The notes under the pieces are model-generated. The model ran no database searches, was not told the origin of the DNA, and saw only the letters and a list, made by a program, of their open reading frames with translations. Both the position numbers and the translations under genes were made by a program. A stretch of 64,000 nucleotides of DNA. Source: Halomonas sp. 328 (GTDB taxonomy: Bacteria > Pseudomonadota > Gammaproteobacteria > Pseudomonadales > Halomonadaceae). The stretch spans positions 142,452-206,451 of the forward strand of contig NZ_JADOTW010000001.1 of assembly GCF_015645095.1 (NCBI RefSeq). The letters run 5' to 3'. Of this stretch, positions 9,371 to 17,924 are shown piece by piece (within the stretch, counting starts at the first letter, position 1; every line of letters starts with the position of its first letter).

Positions 9371-11938
9371 ATGGCGACCCTTCCGACACAGGCGGACGCG
9401 GTGATCATCGGCCAGGGCGGGATCGTCGGCGCCTCGGTGGCCCACCACCTGATCGCACTCGGCTGGACGAACCTGGTGGGCCTCGACGCCGCGGCCATTC
9501 CCACCGACGCGGGCTCCACCGCCCACGCCTCCGACTTCTGCTACATGACCTCCCACGACCGCCTGAGCTGCTACACCACCACCTACAGCCAGCGCTTCTA
9601 CGAGGCGCTGGGCCACTACCACAAGATCGGCGGCCTGGAGATCGCCCGGGTCGGCGACGAGGCACGTTGGGATGAGCTCAGGCGCAAGGTGGCCTCGGGC
9701 AAGGCCTTCGGCACCCGCGCCGAGCTGATCGACGCCGACCAGGCGGTGGCACGCTTCCCGCTGCTCGACCGCGAGCGGGTCCTGGGCGCCCTCTGGGACC
9801 CGGACGCCGGCCTGGTGGTGCCCCGCTCCCAGCGGGTGGCGGGGCGGCTGATCGAGGAGGCGGTGGCCGGCGGCCAGTTACGCACCTTCGCCGACACCCC
9901 GGCCCTGGACATCGATGTCCGGGACGGCCGGGTCTGCGGGGTCGAGACCCCGAAGGGCTATATCGCCACCCCCCTGGTGATCCTCGCCTGCGGCATCTGG
10001 GGCCCCCTGCCCGCCGCCCTGGCCGGGGTGGCCCTGCCGCTGATGCCGGTGGAGCATCCGCTGCTGTTCTTCGGGCCCTTCGACGACTTCGCCGGCAGCG
10101 GCAAGGAGATCGGCTATCCGCTGCTGCGCGACCAGGGCAACTCCGCCTACCTGCGCGATACCGGCGACCCCCGTTCCACCGAGGGCGGCCAGCTGGAGTG
10201 GGGCTACTACGAGACCACCGAGCCACGGCTGGTGCCCCCCCGGGAGATCCTCTCCCGGGACCAGGCGCGTCTCTCCCCCTCCATGCGCGACCTGAGCGCC
10301 GAGCAGATCGCCGCTCCCTTCGAGCGAGCCCTGGAACTGACCCCACGGCTCGCCGAACTGGGCTGGGACGAGAAGCACTCCTTCAATGGCCTGCTCTCGG
10401 TCACCTCCGACGGCGGCTCCCTGGTGGGCGAGGCCCCGGAGGTACGCGGCCTGTGGTGCTGCGAGGCGGTATGGGTCAAGGATGGCCCCGGCATGGGCAA
10501 GGTGCTGGCCGACTGGCTGACCCATGGCCGACCCGAGCTCGACCCCTGCGGCATCGATATCGCGCGCTTCTACCCGGTGCAGAAGACCCCCGGCCATGTG
10601 CTGGGGCGCTGCCGGGAGATCGCCCGCAAGATCTATGATCCGCCGGTGCATCCCCGGGAGCCCTTCGAGAGCGGTCGCGACCTGCGCCGTGGCCCCTTCT
10701 GGCCCCGGGAGCGGGAACTGGGCGGCTACTTCATGGAGGCGGCGGGCTGGGAGCGCGCCCACGGCTATGCCGCCAACGAGGCACGCCTCGCCGAGTGGCT
10801 CGAGCGGGTCCCGGAGCGCCCCGTGGAGTGGGACGCCCGGCACTTCTGGCGGGTCTCCAATGCCGAGCAACTGGCGATGAGCGAGGGGGTGGGAATGATC
10901 AACCTCTCCCACTTCGCCATCTACGACCTCTCGGGCCGCGACGCCGAGGCGCTGTTGGAGCGGCTCTCGGTGGCCAAGGTGGGCGGCGACACCCCCATCG
11001 GCAAGGGGGTCTATACCCACTTCCTGGACGCCGCCGGCGGCATCCATTCGGACCTGACCATCGTGCGCCTGGGCGAGCGGGCCTGGCGGGTGATCTGCGG
11101 CGGCGATACCGGCCATCGGGACCTGGTGTGGATGCGTCGCCAGGCGGAGGCCTTCGGGCTGAGCCGCTGGCACCTGGAGGACCGCAGCGATGGCCTGGCC
11201 ACCCTGGGGGTCTGGGGCCCCCGGGCGCGCCAGACCCTGCAGGCGCTATGCGATGCGCCGGAGGCGCTGGAGGAAGAGCGCTTCCCCTTCGCCGGCGCCC
11301 GGGAGATACGGCTCGCCGGCTTGCCGGTGTGGGCCTTCCGGATTTCCTATGTGGGCGAGCAGGGCTGGGAGCTCCATGTGCCCTTCAGTTATGGCCTCGC
11401 CCTCTGGGACCCGCTCTTCGAGGCGGGGGTGGTGCCGGTGGGTATCGAGACCTACGCCAATAGCCGGCGCCTGGAGAAGAGCCTGCGGCTGCAGAACGTG
11501 GACCTGCTGACCGACTACAACCTGTACGAGGCGGGACTGGCGCGCCCCAGGGTCAAGAGCGCCGACTTCCTCGGCAAGGCCGCCTACCTGGAACAGCGGG
11601 CGCGCGCCCACCAGCCGGCGCGGCTCTGCACCCTGGTGATGGAGGCCAATACGGATAGCGCCGGGCGACCGCGCTTCCCGGTGGGTCAGTCGCCGCTGCT
11701 CGACCCGGCTAGCGGCGAGGTGCCCGTCGATGCCCTGGGCCGGCGCAGCTACACCACCAGCATCGCCTACGGGCCCTCGCTGGCACGCAATATCGCCCTG
11801 GCTTACCTGCCCCACGGCTACGCCGAGGAGGGACGCGAGCTGTTGCTGGAGTACTTCGGCGAGCACTACCCGATGCGGGTGGCGGCGGTGGGCTACCGGG
11901 CCCTCTATGACCCGGATAGCCAGCGCCCAAGAAGCTAA
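9371..11938 (+). CDS. FAD-dependent oxidoreductase fused to a GcvT-type aminomethyltransferase domain
   Basis: 855 residues. The N-terminal ~390 residues form a DAO-type FAD domain, with IIGQGGIVGASVAHHL as the dinucleotide-binding motif near residue 12 and GSTAHASDF at the position where related enzymes bind FAD covalently to histidine. The C-terminal half matches the folate-binding aminomethyltransferase (GCV_T) architecture, including GVGMINLSHFAIYDLSG and the C-terminal barrel. Dimethylglycine and sarcosine dehydrogenases have this layout and pass the released one-carbon unit to tetrahydrofolate. Substrate is not provable from sequence; N-methylated glycines are the first candidates, and a polyamine-derived amine is possible because puu genes flank it. 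GAAGGAG precedes the ATG. Confidence 0.8.
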   Translation: MATLPTQADAVIIGQGGIVGASVAHHLIALGWTNLVGLDAAAIPTDAGSTAHASDFCYMTSHDRLSCYTTTYSQRFYEALGHYHKIGGLEIARVGDEARWDELRRKVASGKAFGTRAELIDADQAVARFPLLDRERVLGALWDPDAGLVVPRSQRVAGRLIEEAVAGGQLRTFADTPALDIDVRDGRVCGVETPKGYIATPLVILACGIWGPLPAALAGVALPLMPVEHPLLFFGPFDDFAGSGKEIGYPLLRDQGNSAYLRDTGDPRSTEGGQLEWGYYETTEPRLVPPREILSRDQARLSPSMRDLSAEQIAAPFERALELTPRLAELGWDEKHSFNGLLSVTSDGGSLVGEAPEVRGLWCCEAVWVKDGPGMGKVLADWLTHGRPELDPCGIDIARFYPVQKTPGHVLGRCREIARKIYDPPVHPREPFESGRDLRRGPFWPRERELGGYFMEAAGWERAHGYAANEARLAEWLERVPERPVEWDARHFWRVSNAEQLAMSEGVGMINLSHFAIYDLSGRDAEALLERLSVAKVGGDTPIGKGVYTHFLDAAGGIHSDLTIVRLGERAWRVICGGDTGHRDLVWMRRQAEAFGLSRWHLEDRSDGLATLGVWGPRARQTLQALCDAPEALEEERFPFAGAREIRLAGLPVWAFRISYVGEQGWELHVPFSYGLALWDPLFEAGVVPVGIETYANSRRLEKSLRLQNVDLLTDYNLYEAGLARPRVKSADFLGKAAYLEQRARAHQPARLCTLVMEANTDSAGRPRFPVGQSPLLDPASGEVPVDALGRRSYTTSIAYGPSLARNIALAYLPHGYAEEGRELLLEYFGEHYPMRVAAVGYRALYDPDSQRPRS

Positions 11939-11955
11939 GGTTGTGGGAAACTGAC

Positions 11956-12174
11956 GGCCCGGGGCTAACCTGGGGGTGGGCACTCCGGCAGGCCGGCCCC
12001 GCGCAAAGACGCTGTGAATCCATCCATGGGCGCTCGCCTTTTTCCTGCGGCGCTACGCAATCCTGCTCCGTTTGCAGGGCCGGGGTCGGCCATCCATGAC
12101 CTACCCGTTCGGAGCAGTGCTCCTCACCCCTGAAAAAGACGCTTTGCTTCGACCCACCCCCAGCGCCCCTGAGC
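11956..12174 (+). repeat. intergenic repeat family, copy A (near-complete)
   Basis: It begins GGCCCGGGGCTAACCTGGGG and ends ACCCCCAGCGCCCCTGAGC; the ends are partly inverted copies of each other (CTGGGGG/CCCCCAG). Internal blocks shared with copies B and C include CCATCCATGG-like sequence, GTTCGGAGCA and AAAAAGACGCTTTGCT. It starts 17 bp after the oxidoreductase stop and ends 35 bp before the puuB1 stop, so it fills the convergent gap. An internal GGAGCA/TGCTCC hairpin is present. Confidence 0.75.
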
Positions 12175-12208
12175 AACTACCCGCCGCACCTCATGAATAA
12201 GGCTGGTG

Positions 12209-13501
12209 TTAGATCCCCAGCTTATCGCGGGTGGTGTAGTACCAGGCCCCCAGCGCCGAGAAGGGCACCCGCAGCAGGCGCCCGCCCGGGAAGGGCAGGT
12301 GCGGCAGGCCGGCGAAGGCGTCGAAGCGCTCGCTCTCGCCGCGCATCGTTTCGGCGATCAGCTTGCCGGCCAGGTGCGAGCAGGTCACGCCATGACCGGA
12401 GTAGCCCTGGGCGAAGTAGACGTTGTCGTTGAGCCGGCCGAACTGGGGCAGGCGATTCAGCGTCAACAGGAAGTTGCCGCTCCAGGCGTAGTCCACCTTG
12501 ATGTCGGCCAGCTGCGGGAAGGTCTTCAGCAGCTTGGGGCGGATCACCGCCTCGATGCTGGCCAGGTCCTGGCCGCCATAGCTGACGCCGCCGCCGTAGA
12601 GCAGGCGATTGTCGGCGGTGAGGCGATAGTAGTCGAGCAGGTAATTGCAGTCCTCCACCGCCATGTCGTTGGGCAGCAGCGCCCGGGCGGTGGCCTCGTC
12701 CAGGGGCTCGGTGGTAATGATCTGGGTGCCGCAGGGCATCGACTTGTTCTCGAGCGACGGCAGCAACCCCTGCATATAGGCGTTGCCGGCCAGCACCACC
12801 CGTTGGGCGCGCACCTCGCCGCCGGGGGTGGTCAAGACCACCGGCTCGCCATGGGTCAGCCGGGTCACCGGGCTCTGCTCATAAATCACCCCGCCCAGGG
12901 ACTCGAAGGCGGCGGCCTGGCCCAGCACCAGGTTGAGGGGGTGGATATGCCCCCCGGAGTGATCGACCAAGGCCCCGGTGTAGCGGGAGCTGCCCACCTC
13001 CCGCTGGACCGCCTCGCCCTCGAGCAGCTCCAGCCGGTCGTGACCGTAACGCTCCCAGAGCGCCTGGTGCTCGCGCAGCCCCTCGAGCTGCTTGGCATTG
13101 CAGGCGGCGAAGAGGTTGCCCTCCTTGAGGTCGCAATCGATCGCGTACTGGGCGATGCGGTCGCGGATGATGCGGTTGCCCTCGAAGGCCATGCTGCCCA
13201 GGGCCCGGGCGGTCTCGTCGCCGTACTTGGCCTCGATCACGTCCATGTCGCGGCTGTAGCTGTTGACCAGCTGGCCGCCGTTGCGCCCGGAGGCGCCGAA
13301 ACCGACCCGGGCCGCCTCCAGCACCACCACCGACTGGCCCTGCTCGGCCAGGTGCAGGGCGGCGGAGATACCGGTGAAACCGGCCCCCACCACGCAGATA
13401 TCGCACTCCACGCGGCCGCTGACCGCAGGGCGCTCGGGGCCGGGGTTGGCGGAGGCGGCATAGTAGGAGGCCACATGGTTGGTAGGCTGCTGGGCGGACA
13501 T
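12209..13501 (-). CDS. puuB: gamma-glutamylputrescine oxidoreductase, copy 1
   Basis: 430 residues, a DAO-family FAD oxidoreductase with ICVVGAGFTGISAALHLAE near residue 36 as the FAD motif and FGASGRNGGQ just after. PuuB oxidises gamma-glutamyl-putrescine to the aldehyde with release of ammonia and hydrogen peroxide. GGGAG precedes the ATG. It lies downstream of potI but is separated from it by a strong terminator at 13576-13608, so it probably has its own promoter in 13502-13575. A paralogue of similar length and the same motifs is at 19322-20617. The substrate is inferred from the pot/puu context. Confidence 0.85.
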   Translation of the reverse strand: MSAQQPTNHVASYYAASANPGPERPAVSGRVECDICVVGAGFTGISAALHLAEQGQSVVVLEAARVGFGASGRNGGQLVNSYSRDMDVIEAKYGDETARALGSMAFEGNRIIRDRIAQYAIDCDLKEGNLFAACNAKQLEGLREHQALWERYGHDRLELLEGEAVQREVGSSRYTGALVDHSGGHIHPLNLVLGQAAAFESLGGVIYEQSPVTRLTHGEPVVLTTPGGEVRAQRVVLAGNAYMQGLLPSLENKSMPCGTQIITTEPLDEATARALLPNDMAVEDCNYLLDYYRLTADNRLLYGGGVSYGGQDLASIEAVIRPKLLKTFPQLADIKVDYAWSGNFLLTLNRLPQFGRLNDNVYFAQGYSGHGVTCSHLAGKLIAETMRGESERFDAFAGLPHLPFPGGRLLRVPFSALGAWYYTTRDKLGI

Positions 13502-13575
13502 CGGCTCGCTCCCTTTGTGTTGATTATTCTTACCATGCTACCACAAGCCAGCCAGACGAAAAGCAGAAAACAGCG

Positions 13576-13608
13576 AAAAAATAGCCCCTGACAGGGTGTC
13601 AGGGGCTA
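13576..13608 (-). terminator. rho-independent terminator after potI
   Basis: Perfect 12-bp stem TAGCCCCTGACA/TGTCAGGGGCTA (13582-13608) with a 3-nt loop, followed on the minus strand by six T residues. It ends the puuB2-puuA2-potFGHI transcript 40 bp after potI. Confidence 0.9.
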
Positions 13609-13648
13609 TCAGGCTTCATTACTCGTCAACTATCAGACAACACCGATA

Positions 13649-14482
13649 TCACGCTTCCTGGGCCTGCATGCGCATCGCCTGGCGTCGCTTGGCCTCGCTG
13701 CGGCGCATGAAATACCAGGCCAGGAAGGTGGCCAGGGAGACCGCCAGGATGATCAGGGTGGCCAGGGCATTGATCTTCGGGGAGACGCCCAGGCGCACCG
13801 AGGAGAAGACCACCATGGGCAGGGTGGTGGCCCCGGGCCCGGAGACGAAGCTGGCGATCACCAGGTCATCCAGCGACAGGGTGAAGGCCAGCAGCCAGCC
13901 GGCGGCCAGTGCCGGGGCGATCACCGGCAGGGTGATCTGGAAGAAGGTCTTCACCGGCGGCGCCCCCAGGTCCATGGCCGCCTCCTCCAGGGAGAGGTCC
14001 ACCTCGCGCAGCCTGGAAGAGACCACCACCGCCACATAGGCGCTGCAGAAGGTGGTATGGGCGATCCAGATGGTCACCATGCCACGATCCGCGGGCCAGC
14101 CGATCAGTTGCGCCATGTGCACGAAGAGCAGCAGCAACGAGAGCCCTGTGATCACCTCCGGCATTACCAGCGGGGCGGTGACCATGCTGGAGAGCGCCGT
14201 CTTGCCGCGGAAGCGACCGAAACGCACCATCACGAAGGCGGCCAGCGTCCCCAGGCAGACCGCCATGCTGGCAGAGAAGAAGGCGATGCGCAGGCTGGTC
14301 CAGACCGCCGAGAGGATCTGCTGGTCACGGAACAGCTCGATATACCAGCGCCCGGAGAAACCCGCCCAGACCGTCACCAACCGCGAGGCATTGAAGGAGT
14401 AGAAGACCAGGATCAGCATCGGCAGGTAGAGGAACACCAGCCCCAGGATCAGCATCACCGTGGTAAAGGATGGCTTTCTCAT
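13649..14482 (-). CDS. potI: putrescine ABC transporter permease
   Basis: 277 residues from ATG at 14482; AAGGAG lies 5 nt upstream, so the in-frame GTG at 14488 is rejected. Six hydrophobic segments and the EAA loop (LEEAAMDLGAPPVKTFFQITLP) that docks to the ATPase mark it as a type I importer permease of the PotC/PotI branch. It forms the membrane channel together with PotH. It starts 2 bp after the potH stop, so the two are translationally linked. Last gene before the operon terminator. Confidence 0.9.
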   Translation of the reverse strand: MRKPSFTTVMLILGLVFLYLPMLILVFYSFNASRLVTVWAGFSGRWYIELFRDQQILSAVWTSLRIAFFSASMAVCLGTLAAFVMVRFGRFRGKTALSSMVTAPLVMPEVITGLSLLLLFVHMAQLIGWPADRGMVTIWIAHTTFCSAYVAVVVSSRLREVDLSLEEAAMDLGAPPVKTFFQITLPVIAPALAAGWLLAFTLSLDDLVIASFVSGPGATTLPMVVFSSVRLGVSPKINALATLIILAVSLATFLAWYFMRRSEAKRRQAMRMQAQEA

Positions 14483-14484
14483 GG

Positions 14485-15396
14485 TCACTCCTTGAGTTCA
14501 CGGGACTGATAGCGATGGAAGAGCGCGATGGGGATCAGCAGCAGGCCCAGCATCACCATGGCCAGCGCCGAGGCCACCGGCCAGTCGCGATTGTTGAAGA
14601 ACTCCTCCCACAGCACCTTGCCGATCATCAGCGTATCGGGCCCCCCCAGCAGCTCGGGGATCACGTACTCCCCCACCGCCGGGATGAAGACCAGCATGGA
14701 ACCGGCGATGATTCCCCCCTTGGAGAGCGGCAGGGTCACCTTGAGGAAGGTATTGATGCTGCGCGAACCGAGATCCGAGGCGGCCTCCAGCAGGGAGCCG
14801 TCGAGGCGGGTCAGGTTGGCATAGAGGGGCAGCACCATGAATGGCAGGTAGGCGTAGACGATGCCGAGGATCACCGCGAAGTTGGTGTTCATCATGCGGA
14901 TCGGCGAATCGATCAGCCCCAGCCACAGCAGGGTGTTGTTGATCAGGCCGTTGTTGCTGAGGATACCCATCCAGGCGTAGACCCGGATCAGGAAGGAGGT
15001 CCAGGAGGGCAGCATCACCAGCAGCAGCAGCACCAGCTGCCAATGGGCCGGGGCCCGGGCCATGGCGTAGGCCATGGGGTAGCCGATCAGCAGGCAGGCC
15101 AGGGTCGAGACGAAGGCGATCTTCAGCGACCCCCAGTAGGCCGACACATAGAGGCTGTCGGACATCAGGAAGAGGTAGTTGCCGAAGGTCACCACCAGGC
15201 TCAGGGTCTCGGCGCCGAAATCCAGCATGGCGCTGTAGGGCGGGATGGCGATGGCCGCTTCGGAAAGGCTGATCTTGAGCACGATGCCGAAGGGCAGCAG
15301 GAAGAACAGGGTCAGCCACAGCAGGGGCACGGCGATGACCCAGCCGCGGCGGGGCTTGAGCCACCGCCGCAGGCGTTGCGACGTCAGGGCAGGCAT
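14485..15396 (-). CDS. potH: putrescine ABC transporter permease
   Basis: 303 residues from the ATG at 15396 (GGAGG 6 nt upstream); the longer frame adds 39 polar residues without a ribosome binding site. A cytoplasmic arginine-rich N-terminus is followed by six membrane segments (first: VIAVPLLWLTLFFLLPFGIV) and an EAA loop (LLEAASDLGSRSINTFLKVTLP). PotB/PotH-type subunit of the polyamine importer, paired with PotI. It lies between potG and potI, the canonical order. Confidence 0.9.
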   Translation of the reverse strand: MPALTSQRLRRWLKPRRGWVIAVPLLWLTLFFLLPFGIVLKISLSEAAIAIPPYSAMLDFGAETLSLVVTFGNYLFLMSDSLYVSAYWGSLKIAFVSTLACLLIGYPMAYAMARAPAHWQLVLLLLVMLPSWTSFLIRVYAWMGILSNNGLINNTLLWLGLIDSPIRMMNTNFAVILGIVYAYLPFMVLPLYANLTRLDGSLLEAASDLGSRSINTFLKVTLPLSKGGIIAGSMLVFIPAVGEYVIPELLGGPDTLMIGKVLWEEFFNNRDWPVASALAMVMLGLLLIPIALFHRYQSRELKE

Positions 15397-15460
15397 AGGG
15401 GCCTCCGATCGGGAGCGGGAATTCCGGGGTCGGCGAATCGACTCGGGCGAGTCGCGCCGG

Positions 15461-16642
15461 CTAGTCGCGCAGCACCACGGCGCTGCGCTCGTCCCAGTGG
15501 ATATAGACCGCATCGCCCCAACTGGGGCGCTCGCTGCGCCGGGTGGTATTGGCCAGGCTCACCTTGACCAGGTGGCCCTGCTCGGTACGCACGAAATAGA
15601 CCGAGAGCCCCCCCAGGTAGGCGATGTCCTCCACCGTGCCGGCGGCCCAGTTGAACTCCCCCTCGGGCCGCTCGCGGCTCAGCAGGGTCTTCTCCGGGCG
15701 CACCGCCACCCAGACGCCGCGCTCGTCGGCGGGGGTGCTGATGCCGTGATCGATGCGGATACGCCGCCCGAGCTCCGGGCTGTCGATGACGCAGTGGTCC
15801 GCCTCGTCCACCACGATCTCGCCGGCGAAGAGGTTCACGGTGCCGACGAACTCCGCCACCATGCGATTGGCCGGGCTCTCGTAGACGTCCATGGGCGAGC
15901 CCACCTGGACGATCCAGCCATCGGACATGATCGCCACCCGGTCGGCCATGGTCATGGCCTCTTCCTGGTCGTGGGTGACCATGATGCAGGTCACGCCGAC
16001 CCGCTCGAGGATCTCCACCACCTCCAGCTGCATCTCGGTGCGCAGCTTCTTGTCCAGGGCGCCCATGGGCTCGTCGAGGAGCAGCAGCTTGGGACGCTTG
16101 GCCAGGGAGCGGGCCAGGGCCACCCGCTGGCGCTGGCCGCCGGAGAGCTGGTGGGGCTTGCGCTTGGCGTAGCCCTCCATATGCACCAGCTTGAGCATCT
16201 CGGCGACCCGCTCGCGGATCTCCGCCTTGGGCAACTTGTCCTGCTTGAGGCCGAAGGCGATGTTCTCGGCCACCGTCATATGCGGGAAGAGCGCATAGGA
16301 CTGGAACATCATGTTGATGGCCCGCTCGTAGGGGGGCGTGCGGGAGATGTCCTGCCCCTCCAGCAGGATCTGTCCCTCGCTGGGCTTCTCGAAGCCGGCC
16401 AACATGCGCAGCAGCGTCGACTTGCCGGAGCCGGAGCCCCCCAGCAGGGCGAAGATCTCGCCGCGACGGATGGTCAGGTTGACGTCATCCACCGCCAGCA
16501 CTTCATCGAAGCGCTTGCTGACGCGGCGGATCTCCATCAGCGTCTCCTTCTGGACACGCGAACTCTTGCCCGACGAGACCGGGGTCTCGCTCGCCGGACG
16601 CACCTGGGCGTCGGTATCGGCCAGGGTCATGGGTTGGGTCAT
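15461..16642 (-). CDS. potG: putrescine ABC transporter ATP-binding protein
   Basis: 393 residues from ATG at 16642 (GGAGA upstream). Complete ABC ATPase: Walker A GGSGSGKST, Q-loop FQSYALFPH, signature LSGGQRQRVALARSL, Walker B LLLLDEPMGALD and H-loop VTHDQEEA. The C-terminal TOBE-like part (about residues 290-390) is usual for polyamine importers of the PotA/PotG type. The N-terminal ~40 residues before VSKRFDEV are poorly conserved in character. It energises uptake through PotH and PotI. Confidence 0.92.
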   Translation of the reverse strand: MTQPMTLADTDAQVRPASETPVSSGKSSRVQKETLMEIRRVSKRFDEVLAVDDVNLTIRRGEIFALLGGSGSGKSTLLRMLAGFEKPSEGQILLEGQDISRTPPYERAINMMFQSYALFPHMTVAENIAFGLKQDKLPKAEIRERVAEMLKLVHMEGYAKRKPHQLSGGQRQRVALARSLAKRPKLLLLDEPMGALDKKLRTEMQLEVVEILERVGVTCIMVTHDQEEAMTMADRVAIMSDGWIVQVGSPMDVYESPANRMVAEFVGTVNLFAGEIVVDEADHCVIDSPELGRRIRIDHGISTPADERGVWVAVRPEKTLLSRERPEGEFNWAAGTVEDIAYLGGLSVYFVRTEQGHLVKVSLANTTRRSERPSWGDAVYIHWDERSAVVLRD

Positions 16643-16711
16643 GGTACTTATCTCCAGGACATCCGCGACGGGAAGGCGGCCGCCCCCGATCACACAGGGG
16701 CGGCGCGCCGA

Positions 16712-17815
16712 TCAGTTACCGGACTTGACCCGGTTCCAGGTGCGGGTGATGACCCGCTGGGCGGCGAGCGGCTTGGCCTTGGCCACGAACAGCTTCTCCA
16801 TCACCTCCTCGGTGGGATAGATGGAGGCATCATTGAGGATCTCCTCGGGCAGATGCTCATTGGCCGCCCGGTTGGGGTTGGCGAAGAGCACGTACTCGGT
16901 GATGCCGGCGGCGATCTCCGGCTCGAGGATAAAGTTGATAAAGGCGTGGGCGTTCTCGGGATTGGGCGCATCGGCGGGAATCGCCATCAGGTCGAACCAC
17001 AGCGCCGCCCCCTCCTTGGGAATGGTATAGGCGATCTCGTGGCCATTGCCGGCCTCCTCGGCGCGGTCGGCGGCCTGGAAGACGTCGCCGGAGTAACCGG
17101 CCGCCACGCAGAGGTCGCCGTTGGCCAGGTCGGAGATATAGCGGGAGGAGTGGAAGTAGGTGATATGCTCGCGCACCGCGGCGATGGTATCGCCGGCCCG
17201 GGCGATCTCGTCGGCATCGGTGCTGTGGGGGTCGAGGCCCAGGTAGGCCAGGGCCGCCGGCAGCATCTCGTCGCCGGAGTCGAGCATGGAGATGCCGCAA
17301 CCCGCCGCATGCAGGGCCCCGGTCACCTCCGGGTCGAAGAGCAGCGCCCAGGAGTCCAGGGGGGCGTCGTCGCCGAGGATCTCCTGGAGGCGACCCGCGT
17401 TGTAGCCGATGCCGTTGGTGCCCCACATATAGGGGATGGAGTAGTAGCTACCGGGATCCACGGTCTCCAGCTCGCCGAGCAGGGCCGGATCCAGGTTGAC
17501 CATATTGGGCAGGAGGTCATGGTCGAGTTCCCGATAGACCCCGGCGGCCATCTGGCGGACCAGGTAGTGGTTGGAGGGCACCACCACGTCATAGCCGGAG
17601 CGTCCGGAGAGCAGCGCCGCCTCCAGCACCTCGTTGCTGTCGAAGACGTCGTAGATCACGCGAATACCGGTCTCGGCGGTAAAGCGCTCCAGGGTATCCT
17701 CGGCAATATAGTCGGACCAGTTGTAGACCCGCACCTCATTGGCCTGGGCGGCCGCGGCGGCCAGGGTCAGGGAGGCCGCGGCAACGGCCAGGGACAGCTT
17801 GCGTTGGTAGGACAT
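16712..17815 (-). CDS. potF: putrescine-binding periplasmic protein
   Basis: 367 residues with a signal peptide (MSYQRKLSLAVAAAS..., cleavage likely after AQA before NEVRVYNW). RVYNWSDYI, IRVIYDVFDSNEVLEA and YSIPYMWGTNGIGYN are typical of PotF/SpuD polyamine-binding proteins. It captures putrescine (possibly other polyamines) in the periplasm for PotGHI. GAGG lies upstream of the ATG. Position: between puuA2 and potG, so catabolism and uptake are co-transcribed. Confidence 0.92.
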   Translation of the reverse strand: MSYQRKLSLAVAAASLTLAAAAAQANEVRVYNWSDYIAEDTLERFTAETGIRVIYDVFDSNEVLEAALLSGRSGYDVVVPSNHYLVRQMAAGVYRELDHDLLPNMVNLDPALLGELETVDPGSYYSIPYMWGTNGIGYNAGRLQEILGDDAPLDSWALLFDPEVTGALHAAGCGISMLDSGDEMLPAALAYLGLDPHSTDADEIARAGDTIAAVREHITYFHSSRYISDLANGDLCVAAGYSGDVFQAADRAEEAGNGHEIAYTIPKEGAALWFDLMAIPADAPNPENAHAFINFILEPEIAAGITEYVLFANPNRAANEHLPEEILNDASIYPTEEVMEKLFVAKAKPLAAQRVITRTWNRVKSGN

Positions 17816-17924
17816 CTTGGCACCTCAGTGTCGTTGTTGTTGGTTCGGCGGGAAGCCACCCTCCCAGCCTATCCGGCCCGTCCCGCGACGCTCTCAACGG
17901 GACGGCGCCGAAGGCGGCCAGGCC

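Noticed and set aside
11709..12176. 155-codon minus-strand frame over repeat copy A
   Set aside because: It overlaps the 3' end of the FAD/GcvT gene and otherwise consists of the repeat; similar frames in copies B and C follow from shared DNA.
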